From: Magnolia sinica
Taxonomy: Eukaryota; Streptophyta; Magnoliopsida; Magnoliales; Magnoliaceae
Assembly: GCF_029962835.1 (NCBI RefSeq)
Contig: NC_080588.1
Span: 67,748,501-67,812,500 of the forward strand
DNA length: 64,000 nucleotides
Direction: 5' to 3'
Each line of letters opens with the position of its first letter. Within the stretch, counting starts at the first letter, position 1. Positions 21,924 to 33,483 of this stretch are shown here, piece by piece. Below the pieces are notes generated by a model. That model was not told the DNA's origin and did not search any database. It saw only the letters and a list, made by a program, of their open reading frames with translations. Made by a program: the position numbers and the translations under genes.

Positions 21924-21953
21924 CACTACTAGAAAACTGGACAAAGGCTACGG
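21924..21953 (+). repeat. CACTA terminal inverted repeat, left end
   Basis: Thirty bases beginning CACTACTAGAAAAC and ending CAAAGGCTACGG. Paired with 50,387-50,416. Confidence 0.87.
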
Positions 21954-22245
21954 ATAAAAGCCGTAGCTAAATGCTTAAGGCTATGGTTATAGTTCGTAGC
22001 ACGACCATAGCGATTGATGCTGTAGCCATAGGTCTTAAAGCTATGGCGACGGATTTAATCCGTAGTCATAGAAACAATAGGTACGAATAAAATCCGTAGC
22101 AATACTTTGCGTAGCTCTAAAGTATATACAGCTACGGATTATATCTGTAGTTGAAAGTAGAGCGAGAACCGTAGCGATGGGCTAAAATTAGCAACAACTA
22201 CGGTTTCTAGATAAAGAGCTACGGTTAATAACCATAGCTACTGCC
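21950..22245. repeat. CACTA subterminal palindromic repeats
   Basis: At least eight GCTACGG / CCGTAGC words, often paired as CTACGGATNNNATCCGTAG, spaced 20-40 bases. In known CACTA elements such repeats are transposase binding sites; that role is inferred here. Confidence 0.75.
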
Positions 22246-22469
22246 TATTTTTTTAAAATAATTAAAGAAAATATAATAATGACATCTCTTACCATTGTAG
22301 TACATGCCCTGATAGATCAACTCAAATAAGCTAATATAGATAAATACTTCATGGCTAAATCATTCATTTATTCAATCAAACACAATCATGCATTCATTCA
22401 TTCAATCAAATACAATCATTCATTTTAATCCATTCACAAAAGTACAATGCCAACATAATAGTTATATGT

Positions 22470-22639
22470 CTATTTAAAGTTCTTATTGACAGCAAGATCC
22501 AATGCCTTCTCGCAGCCAAATAGCTTCTCAACAATTGTAAGCAAGAACTCAATGGATGTGCCTCTACTGGTTATCAATTTGCTATCAACTAACACCCTAT
22601 TCTCAACTTCGCTTTGATCCAAAAGCTTACTGCACATGG
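22470..22639 (-). pseudogene. DJ-1 homologue, C-terminal exon fragment
   Basis: After an intron-like TTTTCAG the minus strand encodes MCSKLLDQSEVENRVLVDSK, then LITSRGTSIEFLLTIVEKLF and GCEKALDLAVNKNFK-stop. This matches the end of DJ-1/PfpI-family proteins (usual form VITSRGPGT-EFA--IVEKLFG). A glycine-proline pair of the usual RGPGT is missing. The catalytic Cys region of DJ-1 is not present, so this is one captured exon without enzyme function. It is open over its 170 bases and retains its splice acceptor. Nearest the left end of the CACTA. Confidence 0.68.
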
Positions 22640-22849
22640 CTGAAAATTAATTTATCATACAAATAATGTAGTCATATAAAAAAGCTATGCCCCGAAACTG
22701 AAGAACTAAATTATAGAGAAAGACGACTACGAGATGACATAAAAAAAAAAGACAATACTCAGGAGCATACATTGATCTTCTCATTTATGAACAAGCAAAA
22801 TCTGCAAATAAATTGAATACCTTCTTTTTTGAAGAAAATTTAACTCATT

Positions 22850-22962
22850 CAGCATCCTGGGAGTTCATCCCTTGCCTTAACTACACGGTCTCTGTCATTG
22901 CTGTCAACAACAAAAATGAGTCCTTGTGTGTTTTGGAAATAGTGCCTCCATAACGGTCTGAT
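22850..22962 (-). pseudogene. ADP-ribosylation factor (ARF), middle exon fragment
   Basis: Following acceptor GAAAACAG the minus strand reads [20 protein letters not shown] and then [14 protein letters not shown]. This is essentially the ARF1-class sequence, including the guanine-nucleotide-fold segment around [11 protein letters not shown] one-base shift follows at ELP(R)MLNE. It pairs with the exon at 23,080-23,163 across a 117-base intron with GT/AG ends. Non-functional fragment inside the CACTA. Confidence 0.85.
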
Positions 22963-23079
22963 CTGTTTTCAGAGAATTCACAGCACCATATCATTAGTGA
23001 AATATAGTATGAAAATGCTTCAATAGTCAAAGTAGGCATGGATTATCAAATAAAACAGACAATGGTGGTGAAGCCCTAC

Positions 23080-23163
23080 CTTGTCTTGATCCCCGACATC
23101 CTAAACAGTGAAGCTGATATTCTTGTACTCCACCATATCAACATTAAAACCCGTATTCCAGAA
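23080..23163 (-). pseudogene. ARF, upstream exon fragment with premature stop
   Basis: The minus strand reads [27 protein letters not shown] followed by donor GTAGGG. ARF proteins have [20 protein letters not shown] here, so the conserved Trp codon has become TAG and the switch II Gly-Gly is Gly-Asp. The retained intron shows capture from genomic DNA. Confidence 0.85.
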
Positions 23164-23312
23164 ACCCAATAGGAATCATGATATTACTAAAAACCCTTTT
23201 CCAGAAACATTAAAGGCAGTGGGGTCCACTCCCGTCACATAGACTACAAATGGATGAACTTAGTAAACATGAGAAATTGTAATTTGAACCAAACATAACT
23301 TGAAAAACTCAC

Positions 23313-23384
23313 ATTTGCATCAATAATAGGTGTTTTCCAATGGTGGATGGAATAGTACCAGAAAGCATATTGTTTCTTAGGACT
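23313..23384 (-). pseudogene. LRR-VIII receptor kinase, 72-nt LRR exon (second of two)
   Basis: Exactly 72 bases between acceptor TCTATAG and donor GTGAG. With the last two bases of the upstream exon it encodes LVLRNNMLSGTIPSTIGKHL and LLMQ, a leucine-rich repeat of the LRR-VIII receptor-like kinase group (close to VLRNN-LTGTIPSNIGEYSSL). One repeat per 72-nt exon is the gene structure of that family. No stop and intact splice signals. Confidence 0.82.
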
Positions 23385-23516
23385 CTATAGAGAAAAGCAC
23401 AATTCAAATATATATGAGTATCTTGTTTTAAGTTTCCGAGGCATGGATGAAAAAAGGAAAAACAAAAGATCTAACAGATCAGTATTACTACATATGATGA
23501 GATCATATGGTCTTAC

Positions 23517-23588
23517 AAGTTGGTTAAAGATGTCATATTCTCAATAAAATTCAACGACGAGCTCCCAATAGACACGTCACTGAGCCTC
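23517..23588 (-). pseudogene. LRR-VIII receptor kinase, 72-nt LRR exon (first of two)
   Basis: Exactly 72 bases between TGCAG and GTAAG, encoding RLSDVSIGSSSLNFIENMTS and LTN. Family members read LRISDLSNGSSSLDFIKDMKS at this place. The phase joins the next exon without a break, so the two exons plus their 132-base intron look splicing-competent. No kinase domain is present. Confidence 0.82.
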
Positions 23589-24632
23589 CTGCATGATTAC
23601 ACAATTAGTTAAGACTATTTGGAGAAAAACAATTTGCAATTTTCAAGAGTTCAACTTTAAAATCAAAATGATATTCATGTAGATAAATATGAGCTATTTC
23701 CTTTTTTTTTTTTTTTTAATCATGGTTGCACATCATCAGAGTTAAATTGAACCAACAAGTAGCAGGGATATGATCAAATCTCCATGGTTGCATTGCAAAA
23801 GTCCAACACAAACAATCTACAACTGAACATAGCTAGTGGGAAGAATTTCAACAAACACAATGAATGTTTGAAAAGAGTTATCAATCAGGATAACTAGCGA
23901 ATTTGGATTCTTGAATTAAATAGAAGACACACCTCCAGAAAAATTGGTGTCCAAAATCTTGAAAAGTAGTGGCGGAATGTTCTTTTCCCCTGCTTGGCTT
24001 CCAAATTTTCTTCTACCTACATATATTTGGCGATGGACAATCCAATCAACATAAATTTTTTTACTCCCATCTTTTAGAAAACCAAAATTTTCATTCTCCA
24101 AATTTCTCCTGTTTCCATATCTTTGACCATATCAAAAGTGAACATTTCCTGTACTGCTTCTTTGCAGTATGTAATTTTGCTATGGTTAGAGAACATAGAA
24201 CATGGTTTAATATAAATAGGGAAAGTTAAACCAATTGACAGATTGGATCGCCCGAGGAAATTTGATCAAAAGTAAATAGGAAAAGGTGTAGCTCAGATCA
24301 GCCAATGAAAGATTATCTGCAGTTAATGGGGAAAGTTGTGGCTTGGATCATCCAATGAAAGATTCAACAATAAATAGGAAAAGGAGTGGTTAGGATCATC
24401 CATGGGTCAAACCTTAGCTTGTGCTTGGCCCACTTACATTCGTGGAATGGTCCAACTGCATTGTGTAGACAAGTCCATTTTGTTGAGATCCTACGATTGA
24501 CCAGAATTGTATTTTCATGATGCACTTAGAGAGTTTGAGTAAATATGTGACATTAATGTGGCAAGAAATGAGCATGAAAGAAAATGGAAATTGCGAGAAT
24601 ATCAAGTAAGAGAGTTGGTATAGATGATTTAC
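23589..24632. other. CACTA interior, nothing recognised
   Basis: AT-rich. A 61-codon minus-strand frame at 23,916-24,101 (start MENENFGFLKDGSKK) has no recognisable domain. Degenerate direct repeats 'aaataggaaaaggngtggcttggatcatccaatgaaagatt' occur at about 24,240-24,410. Confidence 0.6.
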
Positions 24633-24712
24633 CAGTGCAACCTCTTCATAGTTATCAATTAATAAATTATATAGCTTCTTCAATCCACCACTTGAAGTCA
24701 AAGCAACTTCCC
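24633..24712 (-). pseudogene. Possible captured exon of unknown gene
   Basis: Eighty bases between GTAGCAG and GTAAAT encode EVALTSSGGLKKLYNLLIDN and YEEVAL without a stop. The splice-like edges and composition match the other captured exons and it lies on the same strand. I do not recognise the parent protein. Confidence 0.35.
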
Positions 24713-25330
24713 CTGCTACACCATGTTAGTTTCGAGTTGGACTTGAAAAGGAAAGAAACTCAATTTGAAGGAGACTTCCTCATTATGAATATACTTGAGA
24801 AAGTAGTTGTAACTTCAAGACTTTCATCTCTCCTGGATTAGTTATTTCAATTCAATTCATTAGTACCGATGTCATAACAGTGGTAAGAAATCCAAACAAT
24901 ACCCTTTTGGTGATATTATTTGGATTCTTTCATTTATATATTTGGAATTGTAATAGAAAATTCTTTGGCTTCTTGTGCTGCTTGATATTTTCAGTTGGTT
25001 TGTGGGGCATCCAAACCGTGCATCAGGTGGGCCCCCACCATGTGGATGACATGGAGCATAAATCAGGCCACTAAAACAAATCGATTGTGCTACTCATGTA
25101 CAATACAATGGATGGTACGAGAATTGCAAACAGTCCACATGTGTGGCATACATATGTGGCCTACTAGATGAGTGGAAAGGATGCTTTTGGTCCACAATTC
25201 AAACAATAACTGATATGACTCAAAAAATACAGAGTCGTACTGGTTGATCATTTAAACCATGGTGCCATTCATGAGAATGCTTCTGTTCACAGTAAAATCT
25301 AGATAAATTCCACCACTAGTGGAAATCTAA
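24713..25330. other. CACTA interior with magnoliid-type repeat piece
   Basis: A 'gtgcatcaggtgggcccccaccatgtggatgac' segment at about 25,020-25,060 resembles the ends of the local MITE family. No gene seen. Confidence 0.55.
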
Positions 25331-25599
25331 GGCTGTGTTTGGATTCACTATTGAATTGAATTGCAATAACTAGGACAATACATTGGAAGTGGCCAAATTG
25401 CAATTTCCTCAACTGTTTATTGTGAGGGACTCCACTCCCAATTGTAATTTCATTATTGCCAAGTTAGAGTCTATAGGAAACAAACTACGATTAGAGGGTA
25501 AATCCTCCTAAGTATTTAGAAGGTAATTACAATTCCACCATTTCCACTCTATCAAACTAATAATCACAATCCAATTCCTTAGTGTATTCAAACATAACC
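25331..25599. mobile_element. 269-bp MITE (GGCTGTGTTTGGATTCA ends)
   Basis: The left end GGCTGTGTTTGGATTCA and the right end TATTCAAACATAACC are inverted copies, and the interior is AT-rich and noncoding. Ends of this style occur in hAT and PIF/Harbinger MITEs. Flanks (TCTAA / AAAAG) do not settle the family. Confidence 0.65.
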
Positions 25600-26489
25600 A
25601 AAAGTAGGCAAATCACCTAAGGAGAAGGGATTGCCTCATTTACATGGTCCTCTTACCTTACCTCCTTCACAGATTATCAACTACATTATGAACTCTCACT
25701 AAATTTAGACAAGTTGCCTTACATTAAGTATACAACAATCCATGCATGCAACAAAACATACAACAAGCTTTGGAAACCAGTACTTCAACACAAACCCATT
25801 AAATTACAAATTCAGCCAACTCCCTGTTGTTGCTGTTCTTGTTAACAAAGTTTTGAAAAAAGAAAGTCCAGTATATAAAGAGAAAACAGAATTTAAGTGA
25901 TAATTAATATTTTAATTCATAGCAGAGTATGGAAACATCAATAGATTTCATTACACAATGTGCTATATATTACTACGGCAATGCAGATAATGCAGTTGAG
26001 CCAGCAGGAACTAACAAAGATATTTCTTACCTAGTAGATCATTCCTAATAGAAAAATGATCCTTGAATAAAAACTGACAAAAACCATTAGGTATAGAAGT
26101 AATTCCTAATACCAAATTGAAGAATAAATCAAGCACTATACTTTTAAACAGATCGATACATTTTATTTTCAAAGAACTATCAATGCAAGAAATCTCTACT
26201 TGAACACAATGCCCAAACCTTTCTAAGTCTTATGCAACTTTCTTCAACCTTCCCACAGTTTGCATGCAAAATTGTGAATACCTAGTTAGAAACACATGAA
26301 AAAATCACATTCAATTGAGGAAAGACCAAAGCTTTAATGGCTAAGATCTTCCAATTGGGAGATTTTGGGGGAATGGCCCATCCATGATGGGGCTGTCAGA
26401 TCAATGGCTTGGACAGACGTACTATGAGCCCCACATCTATAAACTAAGCTCCAAAGATGGAAGTTCCCTATTTGGAATGAATAGGGAAT
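25600..26489. other. CACTA interior, no gene seen
   Basis: AT-rich sequence with no conserved frame. A short 'gggctgtcagatcaatggcttggacag' repeat-like piece lies near 26,390. Confidence 0.6.
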
Positions 26490-26816
26490 TCAGCCTCCAA
26501 CAAAAAAGAAATGTCCACAAGATAGTATCATTGTATCATCCATGAGACTGCCACTAGATACCGCATCCACATAAAGAAAATAATCAAATGTCCGAATTAA
26601 TGCAACATCCTCCAGAATTAACAAATTAGCCTTCATGAGATTAGCAGCAGCTTCAATGGCCTCAATTCCAGCAGAGCCTGTATAATAGCTGTTCCGAATA
26701 ATTTGCTTGTAGCATTTGTAGCCCCATATATGATCCTTCCACCATGAACCCCAAACAGTTGTGTGATTATTGATATAAACATCTTCTTCATATTTGCTCC
26801 TTGGAAGGGATGTCAC
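26490..26816 (-). pseudogene. SLU7: Chimeric fragment: SLU7 exon joined to a U-box-like segment (open frame, 108 codons)
   Basis: Residues 1-64 ([20 protein letters not shown], then [14 protein letters not shown]) are the C-terminal block of splicing factor SLU7. Two Cys of the family (KCCKQ, SYCTG) are Tyr here. From about residue 66 SLU7 similarity ends, and [20 protein letters not shown] followed by [18 protein letters not shown] resembles the start of the U-box of plant PUB62/63-type ubiquitin ligases (recalled from family knowledge, moderate certainty). The frame runs through the join and stops at VGG. An AG acceptor precedes it (TTATAG). It is a transposon-borne fusion; expression is unknown. 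Copy A has the same fusion but shifted out of frame. Confidence 0.66.
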
Positions 26817-27079
26817 CTATAAATACATCGTCATACTAAATAAGCTCCTCCACAAAAAGATTGAGAAAATTGAAAGACAATCACCAACTTTAGAACTTTT
26901 GCAGCTACCAACAATTCCTTAGAAGTGGTCGACCCATACCATCAATTTCCAAATAATTGAAAGAAATTTATCTTCTTTTTTCTTAGTGAAATGAGTAATG
27001 TAAAGGTTCTGTCACAATTCATTAAGACAACCATAATTTACCTTTTCCTTTGCTCGTAGGGATTTTTATTATTCAAATA
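26817..27079. other. Sequence upstream of the SLU7 fragment, copy B
   Basis: Matches 236-490 of copy A. Probably captured intron of SLU7, but no further exon is recognised. Confidence 0.45.
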
Positions 27080-27239
27080 AATATATATTTATGCTGATAT
27101 TAATTTAAAACTTATATCACAAAGTGTTTGGGGTATAATTAGTCTAACTAAAGGTATGGCCCGTAAGGTGGCATGGCAGAACATGATTCATATAGTTGAC
27201 CCCAATTAATTGGGATAAGGCTTAGATGATGATGATGAT
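27080..27239 (+). mobile_element. LINE/SINE 3'-tail remnant, copy B
   Basis: Same GACCCCAATTAATTGGGATA core and (GAT)n tail as at 560-700. Confidence 0.45.
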
Positions 27240-29093
27240 TGTCACGCCCCAAATTCGGAGATCGGACTCACAAGAATCTCGATCACCGAATCCGGTACTG
27301 ACAGCTGCCGTAGTACCCCATTCTCGGCTCTCAGTGCCCATATGCCAGATTCCAATCCTGGGATCCTACAAGGAGGATTTTCCAACGAACTCGTAAGAAG
27401 CATAACCACAAGTTTACCCAAATTATAAAGACGATATCATCATCACATATCGACTAGTATAATCATTTGAATACAATGCTAAAAGGGAAATACATATATA
27501 AAAAATCAGAGCTCCAGAAGTCCACTACACGCTCCAAGCTCAACGCTGCTGCTGCAACCCAACGTCACCTGCACGCATCTATCGTGCGTAAGCTTATAGA
27601 AAGCTTAGAGGGTGGTGAAAGTGTGTGTACAAGGTAAGTGCCAAGTAAGCAATATTATAGTAATCAGAGTAAGCGGATATACCGATAAGCCCATAAATCA
27701 TACAATATCAAAGAAATGCGAAAACATGCTGATAGGCCCATAAATACCATCAGCCTTATCCAAATAATGCGATGCAATAATATAATAAAAATAATATCAT
27801 GTACTGATGAAGCAATGTAGATCAGTTATGTAATGCGGAGACAGTAAGCCAAATATTAGATGCTGATGATGCAACGTAATATGCGATGCGAATGAAATGA
27901 CTAAGCTGGAGTGAAGTTGGGATGATAGTACATAGTATCGCAGGCTATGGGGTCCATCACAAGGGACTTCTATCCAAACCAATCCCATATCTAAATTTGG
28001 ATAGCCAGACTCAATGTAGTAGACTCCTAATCTCAGGTTAGTCGTGCGCCCAACCAAAATCCTTACCATAACGAAGGTACACAACAATTAGTTACGCACC
28101 ACTAGCCCGAGTGGATAGTGAATGAATGAATGAATGGGCATGTAACTCCTACTCAATAAGTCCATATATCAGTACGGTTCCTCTCTCTAGGAAATCACCG
28201 GGGTCTATTACACTCCAAACCAAATTGCCGCCTCATCGCGCGCAACAAGGTGAGTGGAAGAGACCTCACTATCCGCTCGCCAATATTGGGCCCGGGTCGT
28301 TGATAGCGAACCCATTCCTCAAGCTAGTCAGACTCAGCATAGCATTGCCCTCTCCTCTCGAGCAGGTAAGGTCGTACCTTCTTCCAACCGACCACGACAC
28401 AGTGGGAGACGCGGCCTAACGGTATATGGCCCTCATGCGCTTATGCATCCACTCGGTCTAGACGTTGGAGCAACCTTTGGAACCAAGAGGGTTCTGGAAT
28501 TTTCACCCAAGGATATCTATAGCACCCCATGTAGAACAGATTTTCGGTGTCCCATCTGGCCATCCACAAAATACCTGTGGAGGCTACGGCCCTGATGTCG
28601 CTAGGGCATATGGTGGTCATGTCACATAAATGCGAGATGCATGAGTCACACAGTCCAATCATGCATCAATTTTATGCATGCCATGCTCTCATGTGGGGCA
28701 ACTCCGCCTATCAGGGAGCCCTATGAATAACCTGCCCTATGGCATATGCAATGGTCAATCACATTTCATAACAAACATGCAAATGATGCGTATGGGCATG
28801 TATTATGATGCTATGCCGTCACATACTCATAATCAGTATTAATAACCGGCATCAACAATCGGCCTCGACAATGTGGACATTTAACCAACATTGCCCCCAA
28901 GGAATGACCACATAGAGCAAAATATATAATGGGCCCACGGCCTCACACAAAGGCCTAATATACAATACGATGGGCTTTACTCAAGGGTTTAATACACATC
29001 ACGATGGGCCTTTCACATGGGCCTAACATATATCACAATGGGTTCCATCGCCTAGCTCCCAAATGCATCACAATGGGCCTCATTACATAGGCC

Positions 29094-29985
29094 TTGACAA
29101 TCGAAAATCGGCGTATACAATCTGCCTCAACAAATCAGAATTGACCTATACAATCGGAATCGGCCTATACAATCGACCTCGACAAATTGAAATCAATCGA
29201 TAATCGAACTCGGCAAATTGGTCACGTCAATCGAAATCGACAATCGGCCACGATAATCGAGATTGATCGATAATCAGAATCGGCAAATCGGTCGCGTCAA
29301 TCGGAATCGACAATCGGTCATGACAATCGGGGTCGATCGATAATCAGAATCGGCAAATCGATCACGACAATCGGATCGATCAATAATCAGAATCGGCAAA
29401 TCGGTCACGTAAATCGGAATCGGCAATCGGCCACGACAATCAGGGTCGATCGATAATCAGAGTCAGCAGTCACGACAATCGGATCGATCGATAATCAGAA
29501 TCGGCAAATCGATCACAGCAATCAGAGTCAGTAATCGGTCACGACAATCGGAATCGATAGATAATCAGAATCAGTAAATTGGTCACGTAAATCAGAATCG
29601 GCAATCGACCACGACGATCAGGGTCGATCGATAATCAGAGTCGGCAAATCGGTCACGACAATCAGATCGATCGATAATCAGAATCCACTATCGGTTGCGT
29701 AAATCGGAATCGACAATCAGCCACGACAATCGGGGTCGATCGATAATCAAAGTCGGCAAATCGGTCATGACAATCGGATCGATCGATAATCAGAATCGGC
29801 AAATCGGTCACATATATCGGAATCGGCAATCGGCTACGACAATCAGGGTCGATCGATAATCAGAGTCGAAAAATTGGTCACGATAATCGGATTGATCGAT
29901 AATCAGAATCGGTAAATTGGTCACGCCAATCGGCCACCACAATCAGAATCGGCCTCGATACTTAGCCTCAACAATTGGAATTGAT
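29094..29985. repeat. Tandem array, about 112-bp period, copy B
   Basis: Counterpart of 2,560-3,310, longer by about one extra unit at its left side (29,110-29,260), showing array size change after duplication. Confidence 0.85.
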
Positions 29986-30129
29986 CTATACAATCGGCCT
30001 AATCAAAAGCCTAAGGGGAAGGTCACGTATCCACAATGAGGACTTTAAACCGTCATTGCCCATCAATGTGGCCATTTAACCAACATTGCTCCCAAGCAGT
30101 GGCCCACATAGAGCCAAACGTAAAGTGGG

Positions 30130-30860
30130 CCCATGGCTTTGCACAAAGGCCTAATATACATCGCAATGGGCCTCATACAAGGGCTATATACACATCACTA
30201 TGGGCCAGAAATACATCTCAATGGGTCGTATCCATGAGCCGAAAATATATCATAATGGACCTCGGCACATGAGCCATGAATTCATCACATTAAGCCTTGC
30301 CCCATGGGCTTCGAATACATCACAACGGGCCTCGCCCATGGGTCTCGAATACATCACAATGGGCCATGACCCATGGGCTTCAAATACACAATAGGCGGGC
30401 CCTACACATGGGCCTCCATACATCACAAGTGGGCCTTAAATATACATCACATTGGGCCTCATGAATGGGCTGCAAATACATCAAGGTGGGTCTCATGGAT
30501 GGGCCACAAATACATCAAGGTGGGCCTTACAGATGGGCCACAAGATACATCAAGGTGGGCCTCATAGATGGGCCACAAGATACATTAAGGTGGGCCTCAA
30601 GTGGGAGCTTGGATTACATCTAAAATCATTTCAATAGTTGCAGGTGCAACATGTGCATCACTGTACACTATCATTCCATGGGGCACATGGCCCACTAATG
30701 ATGATCAACACTGTCCAAACATTGTCCAGATAAATCAGCACCATCTAAACATTGTCTGTGTAAATTAGCACTGTCCAAACGTTTGGACAACACCGTCCAA
30801 ACATTGTCTAGGTAAATCAGCACCTCCCGAACATTGTCCAGCATCGTCCAGACCCTCTGG
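30130..30860. repeat. Degenerate 30-35-bp repeats, copy B
   Basis: Counterpart of 3,480-4,225 with one 27-base unit missing near 30,205. Confidence 0.75.
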
Positions 30861-31014
30861 ACGGTGTGGATGGGACTGGTACATCACGGTCAGGCTCATA
30901 GCACCGTCTAAATACATCCAGCACCATCCAACACTGTCTGGACGGTGTGGATGAAACAAGTACATCACGGTTGGCCCCACAGTAGATGGGTTTCCACGTG
31001 GGGCCAGCAGATAT

Positions 31015-31017
31015 GTA

Positions 31018-31072
<55 letters not shown>
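31015..31072. repeat. (TG)n(TA)n microsatellite
   Basis: Expanded in copy B relative to the short TA tract at 4,376-4,391 in copy A. Confidence 0.95.
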
Positions 31073-31074
<2 letters not shown>

Positions 31075-31398
31075 CTTGATTTGCAGGGCAATACCATCCA
31101 ACGTCCACTGATGGATCGCTGGATAAGACACATACACGTAGGTGTGTCCCACCCTCACACGAGCCACACGTGTGGGGTGGGCCACGTTGTATTCAGTTGG
31201 ACGGCTTGTATAAACACATATATCTTGCTGACGTCTCACAGCACCGTCCCAATCCATGGTCGATGCAGATGTAGGATACAAACATCAAGGTGGATTACCC
31301 ACCGTCCAATCCACTAGAAGGTGGATGGAAGGGAAGAAACATTACATCTAGTGGGGCCCACGTGGGCCCACCAGCTATACATATATGCATATGCATGT

Positions 31399-33483
31399 TG
31401 TTCACTCCCCAAGTATAGGGTTGTGATGTAGTAATAAACTTGGTGAGACCGAGGTCGAATCCCAAGGGACTGATACTTGTACGTTATCTGAAACTAGGTA
31501 GAAATAGAACTAGCTTAAGATGAAATCTAAATTCAATATAAAGTGATGAATAATGGTGAGAGATTAATCTAAAACTTAAGAGAAATCAGAGACAGGAAAC
31601 TAGGGATTCAGAGGATCCACTTGTAGAGATTAGGGAGATCTTACGCCTGCTTCAAGAATCATGGAACTTAACTGAACTTACCTGATATAAGTTTCAAGAG
31701 ATGAAAGGTATAGGAATTAGAATGGATTCCATCACCAAACCATGCCCAGGAGACAAAGTAAACAACAGAATTAAACTAATTACCAACCAATCAACATGTT
31801 ATGAGGGTTAGGAAGGGTACCGTCATCCGACTATACCCATGAGACTATGGTGAACAACAGGGTTTCCTGACGTCATAAACATGAAAAAAAAATAAAGAAA
31901 CATGCTCAAAGCCATCACAGACCTGTTGTAATTTTAGTTACAACAGACCATTAAAAACTGAAAACATTCCCTTACAATCAACCCAATACCAAATCCATTC
32001 AGTTTAAACAAGAATTAAAGGCATAAAATTCTTCCCATCACGCTACAAGCTTCACCCCTTAGCCCTAGCTAAGGGGTTTAGCCACACATGAATGGGCTGG
32101 ACCCTTTAGACAAAGCAAATAAACAGAAAAAGAAAAAGAAAAGAACAAGAAGGAAAGAAAAAACCAGATATCACTTCCTACTCCAGCCTCACGTCCAGCC
32201 ACGTCCAAGCCTCAGCCGTCTTCCTTTCCCCCCTACGGCCCTCTCTCTCTTTCTTCTTATAGGTAACGGACATCTTGTGTGCGTAGCCTTTACGCACAGC
32301 AGAAGAAGCTGCGTGCGTAACAGAGCTTACGCTGGACGTTGGTGGGCCCCACTTCTTGGTGTCAGGTGAAAGATCCACGCCGTCCATTAGATTCTACTCG
32401 AAAAACTATTTAGAATTGACTGGTTTTGGGTTAGATTCGGTGTGGCCCATGGAACGTTTCATTACACCGTCCGTCTTCCGTTTGGATAAGAAATTCACAC
32501 AATCGCTTGTATGGGACCAGAAAAGAATCATATCCAGGGTCTTGGCCATCCTCCAGAGCAAATGGACGGGTCAGATCATCTAATGGAATGATGGGTGGGG
32601 CCCACTGTCAAAACCCAGTGGAACACGTCCGTCACTAGACATGCGAAACGTCAGTATTTGGATGTTTTGCACAAAAAATGGGTGGGGTCCACTGCGATGC
32701 CTGTCCTAGAAATCCACTCCCTCCATCAGCTCCTGTATATAGTGTTGGCCCATGGCCTCTAGTTTAAAGTAGATCCGACTTCAGGGTGGACCACACGCTT
32801 AACCGATGTATGGATAACATTCACCGTTAAAAATACAATTGGCTTCACGTATGCTTGATGCATAACACAATTGGCTTCACATATGCTTGATGCCATGGCA
32901 CATCATTTACAAATTGTCATTCTCTTTTGTTATATCTTCTACCGTCAGTATCTCCTAATTGCACCATGCAAATGACACCAAATTTCACTAGGATTTGTTA
33001 TTTTTCATGCTCTTTCTAACACTTAAGTTTGAGCCTTAATCGTTTATGGATTGCCAAGATGCTCTTTAATGGCTAGCGCCCTCTAATCTCTCTGTTGGGC
33101 CACTTCCACGAGGATCTAATGGTTGAAATTTGACGTGTATGGTTAATTTATGGTCCTTAGGCCATGTATGAAGTTTCGAGCCGAGTGGATGGTGGAAACC
33201 CTGTGATCTTGCATTCTGACTAACTTTCAGGCCACTTGAGCTTCAGTTTCTCAATTTTCTCGGATCTCTGGCGTGTATATCCATCGATCTCGGTCCCCTG
33301 GATTCCATTCCTTGCTCTGGTGACTTCGGAGAGTTAAATCCATGCTTTTAATACTCTTTTTCAATCAAAGCTCCTTATTACATCCTGCAACAAAAACACG
33401 ATTAAATTATAATATTAGGCATTATCATGTACGTAAAATAGGGCAGTAATCGGGGTCTGCTATGCAATATTCGACCCTCAACA
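31399..33483 (-). mobile_element. Athila-like solo LTR nested in the giant LTR, copy B
   Basis: TGTTCACTCCCC to CCCTCAACA with target duplication CATGT at 31,394-31,398 and 33,484-33,488. Same insertion as 4,719-6,776. Confidence 0.88.

Noticed and set aside
23955-23975. AAAAGTAGTG as an alternative CACTA right end
   Set aside because: No T-rich terminal stretch, no subterminal CTACGG repeats nearby, and it would not explain the split fold-back arm.
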